Assembly: GCA_017620205.1 (NCBI GenBank)
Contig: JAFZQX010000034.1
Coordinates: 1 to 64,000, forward strand
DNA length: 64,000 nt
Direction of reading: 5' to 3'
DNA from: Clostridia bacterium
GTDB taxonomy: Bacteria > Bacillota > Clostridia > UMGS1883 > UMGS1540
Under the pieces are notes generated by a model. It worked only from the letters and a program-made list of their open reading frames with translations. It ran no database searches and had not been told where the DNA came from. Of this stretch, positions 17,036 to 26,900 are shown one piece after another. The position numbers and the translations under genes were made by a program. How positions within the stretch are numbered: the stretch's first letter is position 1; each line of letters opens with the position of its first letter.

Positions 17036-18151
17036 ATGATCGACAAATCTCTTTTATTTAAAAAAATTGAAAACAATTTATTTTATGGCGGACTTTGTGA
17101 TGCAGATTACTATCAGGTGCACGGTCAAATAGCAGCGGCAAATAATAAGGCGCTGAGAAACTGGTCCAAACTTGTCAGCATATTCTGGATATATTGTTTG
17201 CTTATGTCTTTAAAGTCGCCTGCCTATATGGCGTGCCGCCCCGCCTATGCAGTCTCGCTCGGATTGTGTATTTTTTCGTACCTGTGCTCACGTTTCGTTG
17301 TGACATGGTTTCCAAATACCGTTATTATTTTTAAATACATCTTCCGTCTGTCATTACTCGGCGGCGGTATAGGGATTGCACTCTGCCAGCCGGATTTGCG
17401 TTCGATTACGCTTTTTGCGGTAGCTATTATTTCGCCTTCTATTTTTATTGACAGCATGATGTCTTCCTTTATAGTTCATATATCGGCGCTTATTTTATAT
17501 ATCTTCATGGGCCGAAACGTCATTTCGCCCGAGGTATATTCATGGGGACTCGGAAATTATATTTTGTTTTCCATCTTCGGGCTTCTGATCGGTCTTTCGA
17601 TAAACAGAGCGCGTTTTGAACGTTACATTTATGCGGAATATGAAACAAAACTGGCAGAGGCGCAGATGCAGTTTGCATATTTTGACCGGTTGACGGGACT
17701 TCGGAACAGACGTGCTTATGAAGAAAAGCTGCTTCAGCTTCAAGATGAACCGCAGTCTGAGTTTTGCGTCATAATGGCGGATATTAACGGACTTAAAACG
17801 GTTAATGATACAATAGGTCACAATGCCGGCGACGAACTCATAACAGGCGCTTCAAAGTGTTTGTCGGAAGCTTTTGACGGCATAAATACCATCTACCGTA
17901 TCGGCGGCGATGAATTTTGTATAATAATGCCCGCCTCTGCCGAAAAGACATGTCTTTGTCTTTCGCGTCTTGAAGAACTGTTTTCAAACTGGCGCGGCCG
18001 CTATGTAAACAGTCTTTCCGTATCTGTCGGTGTTGCTTCGTCCAAGGATCACGAAGACGTAGAATCCGTCGTTGCCGAGGCAGATAAAAAAATGTATGAT
18101 TGTAAACGCAATTACCCCATAAACCGCAGCGGCAAAGAAAATACAATATAA
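17036..18151 (+). CDS. Membrane-bound diguanylate cyclase (GGDEF)
   Basis: 371 residues. About six hydrophobic segments lie between residues 40 and 200. The GGDEF domain runs from 220 to 365, with FDRLTGLRNRRAYEE at its start, a metal/substrate region MADINGLKTVND and the active motif RIGGDEF. These are the residues of an active cyclase making cyclic di-GMP from two GTP. The RxxD inhibitory site expected five residues before GGDEF is absent (sequence INTIYRI), so product feedback at that site is unlikely. AAAAGGA precedes the ATG, and TATAAT at 16998-17003 may be its -10. The CstA-type gene follows after 20 bases, probably in one operon. The sensory input of the membrane part is unknown. Confidence 0.9.
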   Translation: MIDKSLLFKKIENNLFYGGLCDADYYQVHGQIAAANNKALRNWSKLVSIFWIYCLLMSLKSPAYMACRPAYAVSLGLCIFSYLCSRFVVTWFPNTVIIFKYIFRLSLLGGGIGIALCQPDLRSITLFAVAIISPSIFIDSMMSSFIVHISALILYIFMGRNVISPEVYSWGLGNYILFSIFGLLIGLSINRARFERYIYAEYETKLAEAQMQFAYFDRLTGLRNRRAYEEKLLQLQDEPQSEFCVIMADINGLKTVNDTIGHNAGDELITGASKCLSEAFDGINTIYRIGGDEFCIIMPASAEKTCLCLSRLEELFSNWRGRYVNSLSVSVGVASSKDHEDVESVVAEADKKMYDCKRNYPINRSGKENTI

Positions 18152-18171
18152 TTAAAAAGAGGTGTTTCATA

Positions 18172-19617
18172 ATGATTTCCCTGTTTTTATCCTTTGTTGT
18201 TTTACTTATCGGCTTCTCCTTATACGGCAGACTTACGGAAAAAGTTTTTTCGCCCGATTCGAGGGAAACGCCCGCAATTTCAATAAACGACGGCGTTGAC
18301 TGCGTTCCGATGAAAACGGGCAAGGCGTATTTGATTCAGCTTTTAAATATTGCGGGCACGGGCCCTATTTTCGGCGCTTTAATGGGCGCTGTGTTCGGTC
18401 CCGTTGTCTTTTTATGGATTATATTCGGCTCTGTTTTGGGCGGCGCCGTACACGACTATATGTCCGGCATGATAAGCTCAAGACACGGCGGCGATTCCAT
18501 ATCCGAATTATCGGGCGTTTATCTTGGAAATTTGGCTAAATGGATTATGCGTATTTTTTCGGTTGTTCTTTTGGTGCTTTGCGGCACAGTTTTTGTTACA
18601 AGTCCCGCCGCGCTGCTTGCAAAGCTGACGCCCGACCATTTAAACGGCACATTCTGGGCAATTGTAGTGCTTATTTATTATCTTCTCGCAACCCTGCTCC
18701 CCATTGATAAGCTTATAGGGAAGCTTTATCCCGTTTTCGGCGTGCTTCTTATAGTTATGGCGCTCGCCGTGCTCGGAGGAATATTATTCTCGGGCGGAAA
18801 ATTTGTGATACCGGAGCTTTCGCTTCAAAATCTTCATCCCGCCGGGACGCCCATATGGCCCTATATGTTTATAACGGTTGCGTGCGGCGCCGTTTCGGGC
18901 TTTCACGCTACGCAGTCGCCTATGATAGCAAAATGCATCACGGGCGAAAAAGAGGGCCGCAAAGTATTTTACGGTGCTATGATAAGCGAATCCGTTATCG
19001 CTCTTATCTGGGCGGCGGCAGGCGTTGCATTTTACGGCACGACAAAAATGTTAAATGAAGCGCTTTCTCTCGGCGCGTCAAATGTTGTATATGAAATATC
19101 AACGGGAGTACTCGGCACTTACGGCAGTATTTTAGCCATTGCCGGTGTTATAATATGCCCCATAACTTCGGGCGACACGGCGTTTCGCAGCGCAAGACTC
19201 GTCTTGGCGGAAACGTTTAACCTCCCGCAAAAGAAGATCAAAAACCGTCTTGTAATTACTTTGCCGCTTCTTATCATAGGCGGATTACTTACGTGGTTTG
19301 CAATTGTAAACAACAACGGCTTTACAGTTGTATGGCGCTATTTCTCATGGAGCAATCAAACGCTTGCCATGATAGCTTTGTGGGTTGCTTCGGTATATCT
19401 TGTAAAAGAAGGAAAATACCGCTTCGGCTCTTTCCTTACGGCTATTCCCGCGACTTTTATGTCGGCTGTTAGCCTTACGTATATTTTGACCGCGGCCGAA
19501 GGCTTCCGTCTGTCTACAAGTATTGCATATCCTTCGGGAATATGCTTTGCCGGTATTCTTTTCGCCGCTTACCTGGTATTTTGGGCGCGGTATAAAAAAA
19601 CACAGAGCGAGAGGTGA
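18172..19617 (+). CDS. CstA-family carbon starvation/pyruvate-peptide transporter
   Basis: 481 residues with about 13 hydrophobic helices. Matches the CstA/BtsT family: [20 protein letters not shown] near the N-terminus, [18 protein letters not shown], and [15 protein letters not shown] in the middle. Members carry pyruvate or peptides into the cell during carbon limitation. Proteobacterial CstA is about 700 residues; this shorter form is the one common in Clostridia. AAAGAGGT precedes the ATG. It lies between a GGDEF gene (20-base gap) and the DUF2130 gene (6-base gap), in an apparent three-gene operon. The exact substrate cannot be read from sequence. Confidence 0.85.
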   Translation: MISLFLSFVVLLIGFSLYGRLTEKVFSPDSRETPAISINDGVDCVPMKTGKAYLIQLLNIAGTGPIFGALMGAVFGPVVFLWIIFGSVLGGAVHDYMSGMISSRHGGDSISELSGVYLGNLAKWIMRIFSVVLLVLCGTVFVTSPAALLAKLTPDHLNGTFWAIVVLIYYLLATLLPIDKLIGKLYPVFGVLLIVMALAVLGGILFSGGKFVIPELSLQNLHPAGTPIWPYMFITVACGAVSGFHATQSPMIAKCITGEKEGRKVFYGAMISESVIALIWAAAGVAFYGTTKMLNEALSLGASNVVYEISTGVLGTYGSILAIAGVIICPITSGDTAFRSARLVLAETFNLPQKKIKNRLVITLPLLIIGGLLTWFAIVNNNGFTVVWRYFSWSNQTLAMIALWVASVYLVKEGKYRFGSFLTAIPATFMSAVSLTYILTAAEGFRLSTSIAYPSGICFAGILFAAYLVFWARYKKTQSER

Positions 19618-19622
19618 GCGCA

Positions 19623-20825
19623 ATGAATACTATAAAGTGTCCTAAATGCGGCGAGGTTTTCAGCGTTGATGAAACAAGCTATGATTCGATTCTTAAGCAA
19701 GTCCGCGACCAAGAGTTTTTAAGGGAAATTGAAGAGCGCGAAAAGAGCTATGCAAGGGATAAGGAAACGTCTATAAAGCTTGCAAAAGCGGAAACAACCG
19801 AGGCAATGAGCGCAGAACTTTCAAAAAAGGACGCCGAAATCGCAGAGCTTAAAGCAAAACTGAAAATCGAAGAGGACAGCAAAAAAGCAGCCGTAACAGA
19901 GGCCGTTTTGAAAAAGGAAGCGGAAATTTCCGAACAGAGAGAGCAAATTGCACTTTTAAACGGCCGGATTGAAACAAATGAAAAGGCATCGCAGCTTAAA
20001 GCGCAAACTCTTAAAGAAAGCTATGAAGAAAAGCTTAAAGGCAAGGACGAACAAATAGCATACTATAAAGATTTAAAAGCCAGACAGTCGACAAAAATGG
20101 TTGGCGAAACGCTTGAGCAGCACTGTGAAACAGAATTTAACAAGCTCCGCGCAACGGGTTTTCAAAACGCTTATTTTGAAAAAGACAACGACGCGAGAAG
20201 CGGCTCAAAAGGCGATTTTATTTTCAAAGATTTTTCCGATGACGGTACAGAGTATATCTCCATTATGTTTGAAATGAAAAATGAGATGGACGAAACGGCA
20301 ACAAAGCATAAAAACGAAGATTTCTTTAAAGAGCTTGATAAGGACAGAAACGAGAAGAAATGCGAATACGCCGTTTTGGTTTCACTGCTTGAAGCGGACA
20401 GCGAGCTTTATAACACGGGAATAGTTGACGTATCGCATAAGTATCCGAAAATGTATGTTATAAGACCGCAGTTCTTTATTCCGATGATAACGCTTCTGAG
20501 AAACGCTTCTTTAAATTCTCTGCAGTATAAGAGGGAGCTTGCCGTTATCCGTAACCAGAATATTGATATATCGCATTTTGAAGAGGACATGAATGACTTT
20601 AAAGAAAAGTTTGCAAGAAACTACAGATTGGCAAGTGAAAAATTTAAAAAAGCCATAGATGAAATAGATAAGACTATAGACCATCTGCAAAAAACAAAAG
20701 AGGCGCTTCTGTCTTCTGAGAATAATTTAAGACTTGCAAACAACAAAGCGGAAGAGCTTTCAATAAAGAAGCTTACGAGAAACAACCCCACAATGGCGGA
20801 AAAATTCGCGGAATTAAAAAACTGA
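19623..20825 (+). CDS. DUF2130 coiled-coil protein with nuclease-like core
   Basis: 400 residues. The ATG at 19623 is preferred over the GTG at 19614, which overlaps the previous stop, since GAGAGGTGA is at the right distance from the ATG. The N-terminus [17 protein letters not shown] holds a single CxxC knuckle. Residues 30-155 are a charged coiled coil. The core (about 155-330) has a GDF and FEMKNE pattern in [11 protein letters not shown] and [10 protein letters not shown], resembling PD-(D/E)xK nucleases. The C-terminus (330-400) is again helical. It matches the DUF2130 family, whose function is unestablished. The nuclease fold is my inference from the Asp...Glu-x-Lys spacing. Confidence 0.8.
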   Translation: MNTIKCPKCGEVFSVDETSYDSILKQVRDQEFLREIEEREKSYARDKETSIKLAKAETTEAMSAELSKKDAEIAELKAKLKIEEDSKKAAVTEAVLKKEAEISEQREQIALLNGRIETNEKASQLKAQTLKESYEEKLKGKDEQIAYYKDLKARQSTKMVGETLEQHCETEFNKLRATGFQNAYFEKDNDARSGSKGDFIFKDFSDDGTEYISIMFEMKNEMDETATKHKNEDFFKELDKDRNEKKCEYAVLVSLLEADSELYNTGIVDVSHKYPKMYVIRPQFFIPMITLLRNASLNSLQYKRELAVIRNQNIDISHFEEDMNDFKEKFARNYRLASEKFKKAIDEIDKTIDHLQKTKEALLSSENNLRLANNKAEELSIKKLTRNNPTMAEKFAELKN

Positions 20826-20830
20826 ATTTA

Positions 20831-20864
20831 AAGAGCAGATAGGCATAACCTACCTGCTCTTTTC
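20831..20864 (+). terminator. Terminator after the DUF2130 gene
   Basis: AGAGCAGATAGG pairs with CCTACCTGCTCT (one mismatch, loop CATAA), followed by TTTT. Confidence 0.85.
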
Positions 20865-20875
20865 TGTAAAAAAGC

Positions 20876-20904
20876 TTGTTAATCTTATAAAATTATTATA
20901 TAAT
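20876..20904 (+). promoter_or_regulatory. Promoter of the beta-helix surface protein gene
   Basis: TTGTTA (20876-20881), 17 bases, perfect TATAAT (20899-20904). The leader is about 83 bases before GAGGAGG and the ATG at 20994. Confidence 0.6.
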
Positions 20905-20993
20905 ATTATAGTTATATAAATTATCGCAAAAAACATATAATACATGCGGCTGTTCCACCCCCGGAATTTGGCTTTAAAGAGGAGGACAAATCA

Positions 20994-23900
20994 ATGATAA
21001 AACATTTAAAAAAGGCTTTCGTTATATTTTTGGCGCTTTCAATGTGCCTGGCGCTTTTACCCTCTGCAGCATTTGCCGACGAAGAGGTTTTCTATGTCGT
21101 CGGAAATTTTTCACATTGGTCAACCGATGAAGCTTATAAAATGACGAAAAAAACGGTTTCGGGTGTAACCGAATATACTTATACAATGGATCTTACAACA
21201 GAAGACCAGTTTAAGATAGTCGGCGTTTTAAACGGTGAGCAGTTTTGGTATCCGGAGGGCATGGGCAACAACTACGGCGAAAACGGCGAAATTAAAGAGG
21301 ACGGCACATACATCATTAGGTTTGATCCCAACGCCGGCACGGACGACTGGTTTTACAACTTTATTAACGCCGAAAAATATGAGCCGGCGGACGATACAGC
21401 CGCAATATGCCTATATGCAAACGGTAAATTATGCGATTCACGCGAGTTTAATGTCGATGATACCTTTACCGTGTATACATCACTAAACACCGCGGAAATT
21501 GACAGCGGCAGAGTCGCAAATATAATAGGCAAGCAGTGTTATTCCACAACCGTAAAATGCGTAAATGAATTATATGACAATGATTCTTTTTATGATGTTG
21601 CTGCCACTTTCCCCGTGATGGGAAATAAAGCTATGGGAGGCATCGAAAACGCCGGCGATATATGTTTCAGCGGCTCAACTCCCGGCGTAGTTAATCCTTT
21701 TATCTTCGATTCCGATGACGATTTGCTCATCGTTACACAATTTCAGGTAATGGAGGCGGGAAATGTCAGCATCAGCACCGATTTGCAGCTGCTGGCGCTC
21801 CCCGATGAGGAGTTTACAAAAGTTATTAACAATTATAATATAGCTGACGCTTATGACGGAAAGGTACATATCATATCGTCTTTTGAAAAACCCTCTCCCA
21901 AACAGCCGCTGTATGTAGACACATGGGACAAACTGGAGGCCGCTTTAGAGACCGGCGGCGACATAGTACTAACCGCCGATGTTACTCCCGATGACCCTTC
22001 AGATTATAATATGCTGAGCGTTCCCAAAAAAAAGACTGCTACACTTGATTTAAACGGCCATGTTATAAACAGAGGCTTGACGGAAGCGGCTGATTGGGGC
22101 AGTGTATTCAGTATAAGCGGCAGCCTTACTATAAAAGACAGTAACCCTACGGCAGAACATGAACCAGCTATAACTTATATAGACCCGGTTACAGGGGAGA
22201 CCGTCACGGTATTGGGCGGCATAATAACAGGAGGTTATCCGACAGTCGGCTATAGTGGCGGCGGCGCACTGGTCGCGGACGGCACACTTAATATGGAAGG
22301 CGGCACTATCTGCGGCTGCACGGCGGTATACGGCGGCGGTGTATGCACTTTAGGCGGCACATTTAATATGACGGGCGGCTCTATTTGCGGCTGCACGGCG
22401 GGATACGGCGGCGGCGTATGTACTTTAGGCGGCACATTCAATATGACCGGCGGCACTGTTTGCGGCTGTTACGGAGAAAAAGGCGGCGCAGTATACAGTA
22501 ACGAATCTCTTTATATTAAAGGCTCATCATTTATAAATAATGCTTCAAATGACAGCATTATTTATGCTGACGGACCGGACGTCAGCATTAACCACAATGT
22601 TATAATATCAGGATCCGGCGGAGCTTCCATCTATATTAAAAATCCCCCTGATGGGACCGTTAAAGATACTTCCTTACCAAGCCTTGAAAAGCAGGACTAT
22701 GTCGACTCAAACTGGTGCGGAAACTTCTCCAATGATTATGATTATAGACCGCCCATGGAATTCGAAGGTGACTCTTGTATCTTAGATTACTGGTACTATC
22801 TGAAACCCGCGCGCGTAATAGACGAAAACACGGGAGAATACTCCCTTACCGTAACGCCTTATTTGTATAGCTGTACAGTTCAAGAAAACGCTTCTTTGGA
22901 AATCACGCCGGAGACTTACCTGCTCCCCGAAATAAGGCTGAGCTGCACGGGAGAGGGCGCGGATTTTGGCGACGGCACCGCAATAACTCTAAACAAGGAA
23001 AGCTTTTCCACGGCCGCTTTTGAAGTAGAGTCCGAAAACGGCGGATATACATATACCGTAGGCGTATCATACCCTGCGGGCACAGATGAGTATCCCATAT
23101 CAGAAACGCTCACGTTTGAAAGAACCGTAGATATAAACGGCGGCGAGGATATTACTTACGGTTCTCCCGCGGAGATAAGTATCTCTGCGCTTGAAAACGG
23201 AGAAGAGATTCCCGCAAAAGTCATTGAAGGCAAGACTGTCTCGGTTACCGCAAGAGGAATAGACAATGACATGATTGCGTTCAGCACCGCAGATGTTTCG
23301 GAAAACGGCACGTTTGAGCTTGATTTGGGTGACATTTCCTTTGGAGAATATGAAGCGGAAATTACCATACCCGGTTTTAAACCCGCAACAGTATCTCTGA
23401 CTGTTCCTCATAAAACATATCCTCTTTATATAGCCGGTGTTCAGTTTACAAGCGACAATCTTACAATTGACAGCACCGACAACGCGGATATAGCCTCGGG
23501 CACGGCAAAATACGAGCCCGGAAACAACAAGCTTATCCTTGACGGCTTTAAATATTCCGGTGCCGGCAACACGACAGAAGGCAGGGACAGTGCTTTATAC
23601 TACAACGGAGAAAATGATCTTGCAATCTTTTTCAAAGGTGAAAACAGTCTTACTCTTCATAAAGACAGCGGCAAAAAAAATGTCGGCACCGGTATTTGCT
23701 GTGAGGAAAACGCCTCTTTTAATTTTACCGGTGAGGACAAAAACGCTTCGCTCTATGCGTCTGTTTGCGACGGTTACAATTCAAGCTACGGCATTATCTG
23801 CAACGATCTTTCCCTGACTATGGGCACACTTACGGGCGAGGCCGGCGATGCTGCAAGCGACAGCGCCGGGGTTTATTGTCATAGAGGCAACACTACAGTT

Positions 23901-26900
23901 TCAAACGGAACCCTTAAATGCATCGCACACGATGCAACCGCCACATTAATAGCCACCAGCACCGGTTTTTATTCCAAGGGCGAACTCACACTGGAAAACA
24001 GCACTCTTATATGTGAGGCAAACACTGCAACGTGCACGGATTCCGGTTCCTTAGCCGTAAGCCGGGGACTGTGCGCCGGCTATATCACCGTTACAAACAG
24101 CAATGTAAAATGCTCAAGCGGCAATGCTGTTGCAACGGACGGAGGCTCCCACAGCTATGGTATATATGCAGGCCGGGGGGTAACTTTTGAAAGCGGCAAT
24201 ATAACAGGTTTGGCAGGCACCGCAAAAGCAGCAACAGGAATAACACTTCCTGATTTAGAAAATTCCGTCATAAATCTTGATTTTTACTGCGGCAATAGCG
24301 AAAAAGACGCTAAAAAGACAGATCTTTCTGACTATTATGACAACGATCTTTCTTTCCCCTACGTAAACTTCCGCGAACAAGATCCAAACGAGCCGCAGTA
24401 TGTAGACACATGGGGTAAACTGGAGGATGCTTTATCAGACGGCGGCGACATAGTACTTACCGCCGATGTTACTCCCGATGACCCTTCAGATCTTAATATG
24501 CTGAGCGTTCCCAAAGAAAAGACTGCTACACTTGATTTAAACGGCCATGTTATAAACAGAGGCTTGACGGAAGCGGCTGATTGGGGCAGTGTATTCAGTA
24601 TAAGCGGCAGCCTTACTATAAAAGACAGTAACCCAAAGGCAACACACGACCCCGCTATAACCGTCAAAAACCCGAATACCGGCGATACCGTAACGGTATT
24701 GGGCGGCATTATAAAGGGCGGATATACAAATTTAGAAGGCGGCGCCATAAATATTAAAAACGGAATATGCAATATGGAGGGCGGCACGATATTTTCCTGC
24801 CGCGCAGGATACGGCGGCGGAGTATATGTTTCGCCCGGCAGCACCCTCAATATGACGGGCGGCGCAATATACGGCTGCGAATCAGACAGCGGCGCCGCTA
24901 TATACAGCGACGGCGCTATGCATGTAACCGGCGCAACATTTATGTATAATTCGGGCAACGATATATTCAATTCCCAAACGCCGGCAATCACAATGAATCA
25001 CAATGTTATATCAGAATATGCCGACAAAACGATATCCGTTTTACAGCCTCCCGACGAGTCGGGGATTGCAGCTTCCGAGCCAAGTCTGGATGTAATGAGA
25101 CATTTGGATTCAAACTGGTATAAATCCTATTTTTCAAATTATTTCACCTCCCCTTGTGACTGCGACGCTCCGTATTCATTCTGGTACTATCTTAAACCCG
25201 AACGCGTGATTGACGAAGAAACAGGAGCATACTCGCTTAAAGTAACTCCTTATTTATACAGCACCATCTCCAACAGTTCCTTGGAAATAACGCCCGATAC
25301 ATACCTGCTTCCGGAAATAAACCTTGCCTTTACGGCTGAGGGCGCGGCATTTGACGATGACGCCATATTATCCCTCAGCAAAGAGAGCTTTACTCCGGCA
25401 GGCTTTGAGGTTAAACCCGGAAAAGGCGAATATTCTTATTCGCTTAGCCTCGCTTACCCCGAAGGCATCGAAACAGACAATTATCCCGAAACGCTTTCTT
25501 TTGAAAGAACAATAAAAGTAAACGGCGGCGAGGATATTACTTACGGTTCTCCCATGGAGATAGATGTATCGGCTCTTGAAAACGGGGAGGAAATACCCTT
25601 AAAGGTTATTGAGGGCAAAACCGTTACCGTATCTCTTAAAGACGCTTTTGGCGAAGACGCAGGGGGATTTACTTCCACCGTCGCGGAAAACGGAAAGTTT
25701 ACGCTTGATTTAGACAATATCCCGAAAGGAACCTATTTAGCTACTTTTGAGATTGAAGGCTTTAAGCCCGTTGTCGAAGCGCTTTTGGATACAGAACCCG
25801 TAAAATATCCCCTTTTTATAGGCGGCGTACAGTTTACAGACGAAAAGCTGACCGTTGATGCGGCAGATAACGGGGATATCACAGCGGGCTCGGCAACATA
25901 CGATCCCAAAAACCGCAAGCTCGAACTAAACGGCTTTAAATACAAGGGCGCGGGCAGCTCAGCTGAAGATGCAGACGCCGCTTTGCTCTACACGGATGAT
26001 GATGACCTTACTATTTGTTTTAAGGGCGAAAACAGCCTTCAGCTTCATAAAGACAGTGACATAAAAGATATAGGCGCCGGTATTTGCGGCTGCGGCGAGG
26101 GCGCTTTAAATTTCATAGGAGAGGACGATACCGCCTCGATATATGCGTTTGCCGACGGACATAAAGAAAACTTCGGCGTAAAATGCGATACTTTAAATAT
26201 TAATACGGGCTCTCTTAAAGGAGAGGGCGGCTCAGCGAGCGAAATAAGCCTTGGCATATATTGTGGCCTCAATGACTTTTCTGTTTCAAACGCCAAGGTT
26301 ACGGGTATCGGAGGTAATGTTGACGGTACAATGTGTGCATACAGCAGCGGCATCGAAGTCGATGGGACAACAACTCTTGAAGACTGTACCATTTTAGCAG
26401 ACGGACACAAGGTAACAAACACAACGGACGGGATTACAAGAAGCTGCGGACTGCTCGCGTCAGAAGGTATAACAGCCAAAAACAGCACGGTTATATGTAC
26501 GGCAGATGAGGCAGAAATGCCGGAATCCATGTACGACCCCATTTCATGGGGTTTCATTTCAAACAGTACGGTAAGCTTCCAAAACAGCAATATCGTATGC
26601 TCCGGTAAACTGTCGGCAACAAATATAACTAAATGGGAAGAACACGCTATAGATCTTCCCGCATTTTGCGGCAGCAGCGAAGAAGACGCAGAAATAACGG
26701 ATTTTGCATCGTTTCTTTCTAACCAAGGTGCTTATAAATACGTAAACTTCAGAAACCTCTATATTTATAACGTAACCGTGACACCGGGCGATGGCATGTT
26801 GACGGCAGACGGCACAGGCGCTGAAAGCCAGCAGGTTGAAGAAGGCGGCGCTATGGATGACGTTATATATATGGCAGTCAAAGACTGTTATTTCCCTGAA

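Noticed and set aside
22305-22454. Possible CRISPR-like repeat
   Set aside because: The 75-base units are contiguous, in frame and encode beta-helix rungs; there are no spacers and no cas genes.
24359-24991. 210-codon minus-strand frame in the beta-helix gene
   Set aside because: A proline-rich mirror of Gly-rich repeats; no start signals. Similar mirrors occur at 22250-22456 and 26045-26590.
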